Below, piece by piece: positions 15,625-22,622 of a DNA stretch of 35,364 nt. The notes beneath the pieces were generated by a model. The model did not search any database. It was given only the letters and a program-made list of their open reading frames with translations, and was not told the DNA's origin. The DNA comes from an uncultured Clostridia bacterium. GTDB lineage: Bacteria > Bacillota > Clostridia > Oscillospirales > Acutalibacteraceae. The stretch lies in NCBI GenBank assembly GCA_944383495.1, contig CALWPT010000006.1, forward strand, positions 1 to 35,364. Reading direction: 5' to 3'. The stretch's first letter is position 1, and every line of letters begins with the position of its first letter. The position numbers were made by a program, and so were the translations under genes.

Positions 15625-16647
15625 TCAAATAATAAACGTGTCGTTGCCGCCGGCCAGCGCGGACGGTGTGGATCCCGTCAGCTGCGGCCGGGGCAGGATT
15701 TTGTCGGCTTCCTTGGCGTATACCGTCCGGAAAGCCTTCAGCTGTTGTTCGTTCATGCCGTCGCAAACCTGCGCGATAACGTCGGCGGGCATGGCCGGCT
15801 GGGCCAAAAGGCACAGCTTGACAACCTCGCTTCTCAGCTCCCGCAGATATGCCTGTCCCGCGGCGGCGTCCCGCTCCAGTTCCCGGAGCCGCTTTTGCAC
15901 CGCCGCCAGCTCTGTGCCGGACAATACGATTCTATCCTCAGTGTCCAGCAAAGCCTTGATCATGTCTTGCCTGTTTGCCAACCTGACATCCTCCCTTTGC
16001 TCCCGTTCGGATTTTGGCGCGTTCCCGCCCGCGCCCAGCGCCTTCACAACGCCCGCCCTTGGCTGCGCGGGAACGGCCACAAAAGACCATTCAAACGCGT
16101 CAGTGGGCTGCTCCAGCACCACATGGCAGAAAACCTTCCTGCCTCCCGACCGGTAAAATCTGCCTTTCCTGTGCCCGCAGTCGGTCTCCTTCTGATTGGC
16201 GCCGCACACGGAGCAGCGCGCCACGCTGACCGAGCAGCCCACGCTGACCTCCTTTTTAATGCCCGCGTCGATTTCCGCAATGATATCCTCATTGCGCTTG
16301 AGCCGGGGCATGTACGCCCGCGCCTTCAGCTGATGGTACACCTCGCCGTTTTTGGTCGTCTGGCCGGGAAACGAGACCACCTCGCAGGAAAAGATCCGGG
16401 CCACCTGGTCCCGGGATTTCATGGAGTGATCGAAAATCCCGCTTTTTCCGACATACAGCGAGGCCAGCTCCTGCAAAGCCTCTATGGAAAACCGCTCAAG
16501 GTCCCGGTCGATTTCGTTGTCGCATAAAACAACCGAAAAGACATAAACCTCGTCGGCAGACAGCTCCTTGCGGGAAAGCTGGTTGATCAGCGCCAGCTCC
16601 CCTTCCTCCGGGTACCCGGAGGTATGCTCTAAATATCCGTCCTTCAC
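15625..16647 (-). CDS. Capsid maturation protease fused to scaffold-like tail
   Basis: A 340-residue protein between portal and capsid genes. Residues about 1-200 look like a prohead protease of the U35/XkdF kind: His74 in GIFDHSM and Ser135 in KKEVSVGCS are the likely catalytic pair, and WSFVAVPAQP near 187-196 is a family-like strand. The C-terminal half (about 210-320) is charged and helical with coiled-coil character, as expected for a built-in scaffold. Between the two a cysteine cluster (C145, C148, C157, H159, C174) suggests a small zinc-binding insertion. The start is GTG at 16647 with a GGGGGA site upstream, four bases after the portal stop. Confidence 0.78.
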   Translation of the reverse strand: MKDGYLEHTSGYPEEGELALINQLSRKELSADEVYVFSVVLCDNEIDRDLERFSIEALQELASLYVGKSGIFDHSMKSRDQVARIFSCEVVSFPGQTTKNGEVYHQLKARAYMPRLKRNEDIIAEIDAGIKKEVSVGCSVSVARCSVCGANQKETDCGHRKGRFYRSGGRKVFCHVVLEQPTDAFEWSFVAVPAQPRAGVVKALGAGGNAPKSEREQREDVRLANRQDMIKALLDTEDRIVLSGTELAAVQKRLRELERDAAAGQAYLRELRSEVVKLCLLAQPAMPADVIAQVCDGMNEQQLKAFRTVYAKEADKILPRPQLTGSTPSALAGGNDTFII

Positions 16648-16650
16648 ACG

Positions 16651-17835
16651 TTATTCCCCCTTCTGATTTTCCGCCGTCACATCCGGCAGCGGCGCGCCGT
16701 TTTCCAGCGTCTCCTCGATCTGAGCCGCCTGCGCCCGCAGCAGCCGCGCCCGCGCCATTTCCACCTCATCCTGAAGATTGATGATATCCCAGTCGACGGT
16801 TACCGGGCAGCCGTACCCGTGCAGCCGCAGCCAAAGAGAGCAGATTTTTTCCAGCACCGGCGTCAGGCACCGGCGGTAGGCCTCCAGCTCGCTGGTGAGG
16901 ATATCCGCCTGTTGGGTGGACATACGCTCCGTAGTCGACCAGTTCAGTCCCAGCATAAAGGGAGGCAGCCCCGTTTTCGCCACAATCTGCTCGAGCATCT
17001 GCCGCACGGGAACCTCCGTGTCTAAGATCTGGTTGTCCGCCCCAATGACCTTGATGGACACGTCGCCCACCGCCACGAAATCCTTCACGGTGGAATTCTT
17101 ATCCATGGCCCGGGACCATTCCGCTGCGATCTGCATGGCCCGCTCCTTGGCAAAGGCCTTGTCCACCGCGTCGTTTTGGGGCTTGTAGGTCACGGCAAAC
17201 CGCAAATTCCCCACCCGGTCAAAATTGACTCCCATGGTTTGGTAGATCTTTAACAAAATAGAGGTGACGAACGGCAGGCTGCGAAACAGGGAAGTCCCCG
17301 TGGCCTGCCCTGGTTCGGGGTTGAGGGCCGCCAGCAGGATCAGCTCCTGATAAGGGGCCGGGACGGCCTCCATGCCTTCCCGGCGGCAAACGGTCACCTG
17401 CAGGGGATTATCCTCCCGCCGCAGCTCCAGCTCCTGCAAGGGGGCGTTGTAGAGGGCGTAAATGTCCGAACGGCTCGCGTCCAGCACCATTTCTCCCACC
17501 GCCGTGCCGTTGACCAAAAGCTGTTCCAAAAATGCCGAAACAAAGGTCTCGATCCCGTGACCTCCCGCGCCGACCCGCACCTCGTGGAGAAACTGGTCCA
17601 GCGCTGCCTTGGCGCGTTCGTCGCCGCAAACGGTGGTAAACCCGCCCACCAGCCGGGTCAGCTTTCCCACTGCCGCGTCCAGCACCGGAACCGCCTCCCG
17701 CATGGTGCGGTACAGCCCGTAGTCAGGGGCTGACAGAGGCACATACCGCTCCAGCTTCGAAAAGGGATGGGAGGCCGGCAGCCCCGTCTGCACCGCCACC
17801 GCATGGGGCGGCGGGGATTTTTTAAATATACCCAT
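16651..17835 (-). CDS. Phage portal protein
   Basis: A 394-residue portal protein. It should form the dodecameric ring at the capsid vertex through which DNA enters and leaves. Family-like parts are the N-terminal YGLYRTMREAVPVLDAAVGK, the central FVSAFLEQLLVNGTAVGEMV, the LYNAPLQELELRRED stem region, then GTSLFRSLPFVTSILLKIYQTMG, and the C-terminal LPPFMLGLNWSTTERMSTQQADI crown part. The ATG at 17835 has GAAAGGAG seven bases upstream; an earlier in-frame ATG does not. It follows the large terminase gene and precedes the protease, the standard packaging-head order. Confidence 0.85.
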   Translation of the reverse strand: MGIFKKSPPPHAVAVQTGLPASHPFSKLERYVPLSAPDYGLYRTMREAVPVLDAAVGKLTRLVGGFTTVCGDERAKAALDQFLHEVRVGAGGHGIETFVSAFLEQLLVNGTAVGEMVLDASRSDIYALYNAPLQELELRREDNPLQVTVCRREGMEAVPAPYQELILLAALNPEPGQATGTSLFRSLPFVTSILLKIYQTMGVNFDRVGNLRFAVTYKPQNDAVDKAFAKERAMQIAAEWSRAMDKNSTVKDFVAVGDVSIKVIGADNQILDTEVPVRQMLEQIVAKTGLPPFMLGLNWSTTERMSTQQADILTSELEAYRRCLTPVLEKICSLWLRLHGYGCPVTVDWDIINLQDEVEMARARLLRAQAAQIEETLENGAPLPDVTAENQKGE

Positions 17836-17913
17836 GGCTAAACTCCTTTCTTTCCGGCGGAATGGACCCAACCCTCCGCGAACCGCCGGCTTCGCGAAAA
17901 CCGCCTGCTTTCA

Positions 17914-19167
17914 TTACCCGCCCCGGCTGGCGGCCACGGCGAAAAATCCGCTATCCTCCTCCAGCGCTGTGGAAACAAAATACCGCATGTCATCCATGGC
18001 GTGGTCGTTTTCCTTGACTGGCACGTCCTTAACGGAGGACGCATCCCACCGGTACAGAGAAAATTCCCGTAGGATGTCGCCGCATCCCGGAGCGAAATAC
18101 AGCCTTCCCCCCTTCAGCGCGTCCGAAACGCGCCGGATTCCATCCGCCACGTCGTTTTTTGCCGGGAGCACCCGAAACCGGCCATGGCGGCGGATGCAGG
18201 TCATAAACGAGGCCGCGGACGGGTCGCAGATCACCGCCTGAACAGGAAGCTTTCCCGCCAGCCGCTCCAGCGCCGCGTAGTATTCCTCGTCGGTTTTCTG
18301 CCCGCCGTCCCGCTTGGACCAGTAATAGTACTCGTCAATCCTCCACCAGCTCCGGCCATACCGTCCCCACAGTCCCATAGAAGTAGGGTTGACCGTGCCG
18401 TAATCGCAGCTGATAAAGTATTCCTCCGCCGGGCCCTGAGGGGGCGGCTTGACATAGGCCTCCTCCCGGAACATGGGATAGACCAGCCCCTGCGCCGCCA
18501 CCCATTTGCCCAATACAAACCGTTCGTAAAAGGTTCCGGTGTAAAGGGACGCATACCGCCGTAGTATCGACGGGCTCAGGGATGGATTATCCTCCATGGT
18601 AAAATGCAGGTACAGGGCGTTTTTTTCCTTTGCGCTTTTGATCCATTCCCTGTAAAACCAGTGCCCTGGGTGTTCCGGGTTGCAGTTGAACCAGAACTTA
18701 GAGCCCGTCACCGAGCAGCGGGCCAGCGCCTGTTCCACAAAGGACTGGGGCATCAGCGCCACCTCGTCGAGAAACAGCCCCGCCAGGGTAATGCCCTGGA
18801 TCAACGCCGCCGACGATTCATCCTTCCCCCCGAACAGGTAAAAGCGGTTGCGCCGCCCATCCTTTTCAATGGTCAGCAGGTTCTGGCTTGCCTTCAGGGA
18901 ACAGGAAAACCCCAGCGCCTTCAGGATCCCCGTCAGCGGCGTAACGACGTTTCGTTTCAGCGCCGTCACCGTTTTGCCGCAAATGGCGAAATCCATGTCC
19001 GAAAACCGGTAAAACGCCCAGCTGACAAAGGAGATCGACATGCAAAGGGTTTTGCCCGACCGAACCGCCCCATCGCAGATGATGGCGTCCCGGTCACGGT
19101 CGGCGCTTTCCTCGCACCACCAGCAAAGAACCCGCAGCTGTTTTTTGGAAAAAGGCTTAAATTCCAT
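17914..19167 (-). CDS. Terminase large subunit
   Basis: A 417-residue packaging motor. The ATPase part has Walker A GAVRSGKT at 33-40, Walker B LFLDEV at 131-136 and a coupling motif FNCNP at 160-164. The nuclease part starts with Asp255 in CDYGTVNP, continues with VICDPSAASF, and ends in HAMDDMRYFVS. The set resembles PBSX-type large terminases, although it is at the short end (420-450 are common). All ATPase and nuclease acidic residues appear present, so DNA packaging should be possible. The ATG lies within the end of the small terminase gene, overlapping it by 11 bases; the open frame extends 40 codons further but has no start signal there. Confidence 0.9.
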   Translation of the reverse strand: MEFKPFSKKQLRVLCWWCEESADRDRDAIICDGAVRSGKTLCMSISFVSWAFYRFSDMDFAICGKTVTALKRNVVTPLTGILKALGFSCSLKASQNLLTIEKDGRRNRFYLFGGKDESSAALIQGITLAGLFLDEVALMPQSFVEQALARCSVTGSKFWFNCNPEHPGHWFYREWIKSAKEKNALYLHFTMEDNPSLSPSILRRYASLYTGTFYERFVLGKWVAAQGLVYPMFREEAYVKPPPQGPAEEYFISCDYGTVNPTSMGLWGRYGRSWWRIDEYYYWSKRDGGQKTDEEYYAALERLAGKLPVQAVICDPSAASFMTCIRRHGRFRVLPAKNDVADGIRRVSDALKGGRLYFAPGCGDILREFSLYRWDASSVKDVPVKENDHAMDDMRYFVSTALEEDSGFFAVAASRGG

Positions 19168-19651
19168 GATCCTCACCGCCCAGGCGGGCGGCGCTTTTTT
19201 CCAGCGCGTCGTAGAAGGCCCGCGCCCCGTCGCGGCGATCGGACTGCTCCAGTTCGCAAAGCCGCTCCAAAGCCCGCTGCCGGTCAAAAAACTTAATCTC
19301 CATGCCGCCTCCCTTTGGCCGCTTAATTTCAGAAATACTGAACAGGTCCATTTGCTCCAGCTCCCTGTCCGAGGGGGGCTCGTCCAAAAACAGCAGCCGA
19401 ACCGCGTCGGTTATACTGCCAAACGCCAGCCTTCGAAAGCCTTCGGAGCAGCGCTCCGCCTCCTGCTTTTTCTTTCGAAGCCGCAGAAGCTCTCTTTGCA
19501 CCTGCGGCAGGCCAAAGGCCTTGATTCCATCCCGCGCCGGGCGGGAATACCCCGCCGCAGCCGCAGCCTCCCGCAGGTTTCCCCATAAAAGGTAATACCG
19601 GCAGAACGCAGCCTCCCGGGGGGAAAGCTTCCCGCCTGTTTTTTCCTGCAT
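19157..19651 (-). CDS. Terminase small subunit
   Basis: A 164-residue DNA-recognition subunit, first gene of the phage-like operon. The N-terminal region LSPREAAFCRYYLLWGNLREAAAAAGYSRPARDG has the helix-turn-helix pattern typical of small terminases (Terminase_2 like). The middle is a basic helical stretch (LRKKKQEAERC), and the C-terminal part contains an acidic DEPPSDRELEQMD segment and a strand KGGGMEIKFFD. I chose the ATG at 19651 because GGGGAG lies seven bases upstream. The frame is open for 43 codons further, but that part crosses a terminator hairpin. Sequence-specific (cos or pac) against non-specific packaging cannot be told. Confidence 0.82.
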   Translation of the reverse strand: MQEKTGGKLSPREAAFCRYYLLWGNLREAAAAAGYSRPARDGIKAFGLPQVQRELLRLRKKKQEAERCSEGFRRLAFGSITDAVRLLFLDEPPSDRELEQMDLFSISEIKRPKGGGMEIKFFDRQRALERLCELEQSDRRDGARAFYDALEKSAARLGGEDHGI

Positions 19652-19721
19652 CGACACACTCCCCGTCTGTAATAAAATCGTAAAACGACCGATAGGGGCC
19701 GTCACCCATACCTGCAAAAAT

Positions 19722-19760
19722 AAAAAAAGTTGCCTCAAAACAGGCAACCTTTTTATTTCT
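19722..19760. terminator. Bidirectional terminator before the small terminase gene
   Basis: A GTTGCCT/AGGCAAC stem (729-735 and 742-748 past 19000, i.e. 19729-19735/19742-19748) with a 6-nt loop has A7 on its left and T5 with more T beyond on its right. It therefore gives a U tract on both strands. On the minus strand it stands between any upstream promoter and the first phage gene. No clear promoter is visible in the 70 bases between it and the gene. Confidence 0.75.
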
Positions 19761-19971
19761 ACTGAAAATTTTACCAGCAAACTGCTTTGTCAGCTTTGCT
19801 TTTGAACTAAAAAATGAAAACAGACTCCTTTTCAAAGCTGGACGCCGTTAAACCCGGGCCCATTGGCCGCAAGCCAGCTAACCCCATGGAACATCAGCGG
19901 CCCTATGTCTTCGTCATCGGGCGCGCCTTTTTCTGAACGACGCCCTAGTAAGTAATTACGCGGCGCAATCA

Positions 19972-20257
19972 AAACCACTAGTAAACTAGTGGTTTGCGCA
20001 GGCCCCAGAGGGGACAGAACTTGCTGACCCCTGGAAGGGGTACTGAAAATTATCATCGCATCGTTTGCCCTGCTACTGGTAAACCAGTGCTCTTTGGTAT
20101 TTCATAGCATTCTGCGAGAGGGACACTTTTCGCGAAAATCCCCGCTTTCCTTTCAGAACCTCCGTACCTTTCTTTTTCCTTTGAAGGATCAACGATATTT
20201 TTACTTTTTTCTTTTGCCAAGGCTTCTTTACCTACCCCCGGTAGAACCGGGGGGTGT
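19972..20257. repeat. Palindrome-rich gene-free segment, possibly IS200/IS605-derived
   Basis: The whole interval from 19761 to 20271 has no supported gene. It holds an 11-bp perfect inverted repeat with a 2-nt centre at 19972-19995 (core ACTAGTaaACTAGT), a similar one at 20075-20088 (ACTGGTaaACCAGT), CCCC/GGGG stems at 20003-20013 and 20027-20041, and a strong ACCCCCGGT/ACCGGGGG stem at 20234-20255. Short-loop palindromes at both ends are typical of IS200/IS605-type elements and of non-autonomous derivatives; this is inference, as no transposase is seen. A structured RNA is the alternative. Confidence 0.4.
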
Positions 20258-20271
20258 CATGCTGAAAGCGA

Positions 20272-20303
20272 CAAAAAAAGGACGAGGGGAAATCCCCTCG
20301 TCC
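20272..20303 (-). terminator. Terminator of the pfkA operon
   Basis: On the minus strand GGACGAGGGG pairs with CCCCTCGTCC (20303-20294/20289-20280) over a 4-nt loop, followed by TTTTTTT. It begins 13 bases after the pfkA stop. Confidence 0.9.
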
Positions 20304-20315
20304 CTCCCAGGCAAA

Positions 20316-21278
20316 TTAAATGCTGATCTCGTGGGCAATTTGATACAGGCGTTTATCAATATCCTTGGTCATTTGCAGCGCTTCGTAAATATCAAAATCC
20401 ACGATGGCATTGCTCTGCATCGCCACAACCCGGTTGCCAATACCGGCCTCCAGCAGTTCTACAGCCCGGTGGCCCATTTCGCTTGCCGTGACTCGATCCC
20501 GCACCGTGGGATTGCCGCCCCGCTGAACGTGTCCCAACACGGTTGCGCGGGACTCAATTCCCGTGAGCATTTCAATTTCCTTGGCGATCTGATCCACATG
20601 GCCCACGCCCTCTGCCACCACAATGATAAAATGCTTTTTGCCGCTCAGCTGGGTATTGCGCATACGGGAAACCACGTCTTTTTCCAAATCATAAGGGATC
20701 TCCGGCACCAAGATCGCCGTGGCTCCCACGGCAATGCCGGTTTGCAGTGCCAAATGCCCTGCATGACGGCCCATAACCTCCACCACCGTGCACCGTTCGT
20801 GGGACTGGGCGGTGTCCCGCAGGCGATCCACCATTTCCACAGCGGTGTTCATTGCCGTGTCGAAACCGATGGTGTATTCCGTGCAGGCAATGTCGTTATC
20901 AATGGTCCCCGGCAGCCCGACACATGGAATCCCCCGCAGCGACAGATCCCGCGCTCCCCGGTATGAGCCGTCGCCGCCAATCACGACGATTCCTTCAATC
21001 TCCAGCTCATGGCAGGTGCGGATGGCCTTCTGCATGCCTTCTTCGGTTTTGAATTCGGGGCTTCGCGCGGTATACAGGATCGTGCCGCCCCGGTGAATAA
21101 TATCCGAAACACTCCGCAGGTTCATTTCCTGTATATCGTGATTGATCAGGCCGTTATAGCCCCGACGGATGCCAACAACCCGCATCCCTTTGGAAATGCC
21201 CGTACGCACTACGGAACGGACAGCCGCGTTCATCCCCGGCGCGTCGCCGCCGCTGGTTAATACGCCAATCGTTTTCAT
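20316..21278 (-). CDS. pfkA: ATP-dependent 6-phosphofructokinase
   Basis: A 320-residue phosphofructokinase that phosphorylates fructose 6-phosphate in glycolysis. The N-terminal TSGGDAPGMN nucleotide loop is at 8-17, GGDGS at 101-105 has Gly104, which marks ATP rather than pyrophosphate use, and PGTIDND at 123-129 contains catalytic Asp127. MGRHAG, RGG.P and the C-terminal DI-Y-I block are also present. The length equals the classic bacterial enzyme, so allosteric control by phosphoenolpyruvate and ADP is plausible. It lies 47 bases after the surface protein gene and is probably co-transcribed with it and the phosphohexomutase gene. AGGGA precedes the ATG. Confidence 0.96.
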   Translation of the reverse strand: MKTIGVLTSGGDAPGMNAAVRSVVRTGISKGMRVVGIRRGYNGLINHDIQEMNLRSVSDIIHRGGTILYTARSPEFKTEEGMQKAIRTCHELEIEGIVVIGGDGSYRGARDLSLRGIPCVGLPGTIDNDIACTEYTIGFDTAMNTAVEMVDRLRDTAQSHERCTVVEVMGRHAGHLALQTGIAVGATAILVPEIPYDLEKDVVSRMRNTQLSGKKHFIIVVAEGVGHVDQIAKEIEMLTGIESRATVLGHVQRGGNPTVRDRVTASEMGHRAVELLEAGIGNRVVAMQSNAIVDFDIYEALQMTKDIDKRLYQIAHEISI

Positions 21279-21325
21279 AGTTGGTCCCTAGCCTTTCTGG
21301 TTCTGTAAGTAATCCGGCAAGCGTG

Positions 21326-22582
21326 CTATTCCCCGTCGCCGGGATCTTGCGTGCCCTCGCCGTTCTGTCCGCCGTTCTGCGGACTGTTCTTTCTCTTCCA
21401 TATCGCGGGAGCCGCCACAGCAAACACAATGGCAACCACCGCAGCTCCAATAAGCACCCAGACAATCCAGCTCACGCCTTCATCCCCGGTCTTGGGATTG
21501 CTGGAATCCTGGGCGGAAGGCTCTGTCTCCGCCTGCTGGGAGGAGGGCTGTTCCAAAACAGGTTCCGTGGTTTCCGGCTCCGCCGCAGTGGACTCCGGCA
21601 CAGGTTCCTTGTCATAGTAGCCCGCCATGTCCAGCCATAGGCTGTTTCCCGCCGCGATATCCGAAAGAGCCATCAGCCCCTGAATGGTGGAAATGCTGTC
21701 CGGCGCGGTGTAAAACGCGCCTTCCTCCCCGTTTTGGGAGGCCGCGTCATACCAAAAGCAGCCCGCTGCATCCTGGTATGCCAGCAGTGCGTCCACCGCC
21801 GCTGACCAGCGCTTTGCGCTCATGGATTCGCCCGCGGCAACCAGCCCCATAATGCCATACGCCTGAGAGCAGGAATTGGCCGAGCTCCATTCTCCGTTGC
21901 CCACCAAATTTCCGTCCTCCTGCATGGACTGCTCCATAAACGATACGGCCTTCTCCAAAGCGGCGCTTTGGTCAGTCAGCGCCAAGGCAATCATGGCCAT
22001 GCCAGTGGAATCCACCTCGCCGCCCTCTCCGAAGTCGTTGAAGCCGCCGTCCTCCTGCTGAAAAGAAGCGATTACGCCGCCCGCAGCAGCCTTATCATAA
22101 CCGGCGCCTGCGCCCGCTGCGTTGGCAACCTCCAAGGCAATCACCGCCCAGATATTGTCATAAGAGCTTTCCCCAAACGCGCCGTCCTGCTGCAGCGCCG
22201 CCAGAGCCTTCGCCAACGCGCTGTTTTCTCCTTGGGTGAAATCGCCGCCCTTGAGTGCGGCCCCAAGCACCTCTGTTGCCATGCTGGAGGCAATCCCCGA
22301 ACCAGCCGCATTGGGATCGGCGGCGGGAACCATAAAGCTGTAAGCCCCATCGTCCATTTTATCTGTCCGGGCCAGCACATACAGTCCCCAAACGTCGGGA
22401 TACAGCTTGCTCTCGTCGTCCTCCGGCAGGGCAAAGCTCGCTTCAAACGCCGCTTTGTAGCCTTCCAGCCCCTTGAGGACATTTCCCTGCTCCACAGCAG
22501 CCGCAGCGGAAAAACCGCCCAGCGCGATGACAGCCGTTAATAGCAATGCTGTCAAAGCTGTTAACAGTCCCTTTGTTTGCAT
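21326..22582 (-). CDS. Secreted, sortase-anchored cyclase-fold repeat protein
   Basis: A 418-residue exported protein. Residues 1-33 form a signal peptide (two basic residues, a long hydrophobic run, SAAAA). The body has repeats of the prenyltransferase/squalene-cyclase alpha-barrel fold: KALAALQQDGAFGESSYDN, IASFQQEDGGFNDFGEGG, DALLAYQDAAGCFWYDAAS, each with a QxxDGxF-like step. A Pro/Glu/Ser/Thr linker leads to NPKTG at 362-366, one membrane helix and KRK. This is a sortase anchor of the kind common in gut Clostridia, although the tail continues 20 residues past KRK. No enzyme function follows; barrels of this type on surfaces may bind ligands. ATG 22582 is chosen for the AAAGG site. Confidence 0.75.
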   Translation of the reverse strand: MQTKGLLTALTALLLTAVIALGGFSAAAAVEQGNVLKGLEGYKAAFEASFALPEDDESKLYPDVWGLYVLARTDKMDDGAYSFMVPAADPNAAGSGIASSMATEVLGAALKGGDFTQGENSALAKALAALQQDGAFGESSYDNIWAVIALEVANAAGAGAGYDKAAAGGVIASFQQEDGGFNDFGEGGEVDSTGMAMIALALTDQSAALEKAVSFMEQSMQEDGNLVGNGEWSSANSCSQAYGIMGLVAAGESMSAKRWSAAVDALLAYQDAAGCFWYDAASQNGEEGAFYTAPDSISTIQGLMALSDIAAGNSLWLDMAGYYDKEPVPESTAAEPETTEPVLEQPSSQQAETEPSAQDSSNPKTGDEGVSWIVWVLIGAAVVAIVFAVAAPAIWKRKNSPQNGGQNGEGTQDPGDGE

Positions 22583-22622
22583 GTTCCTCAACCTTTCTCC
22601 TTGTTCAAAAGTGTAACCTAGC

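Noticed and set aside
6400-20300. Attachment-site direct repeats flanking the phage-like operon
   Set aside because: I compared the terminator-bounded edges by eye and saw no shared direct repeat, tRNA or integrase. A computed search could still find a short one.
20094-20966. 290-codon plus-strand frame
   Set aside because: It covers the palindrome segment and the antisense of pfkA, with no ribosome-binding site at its ATG.
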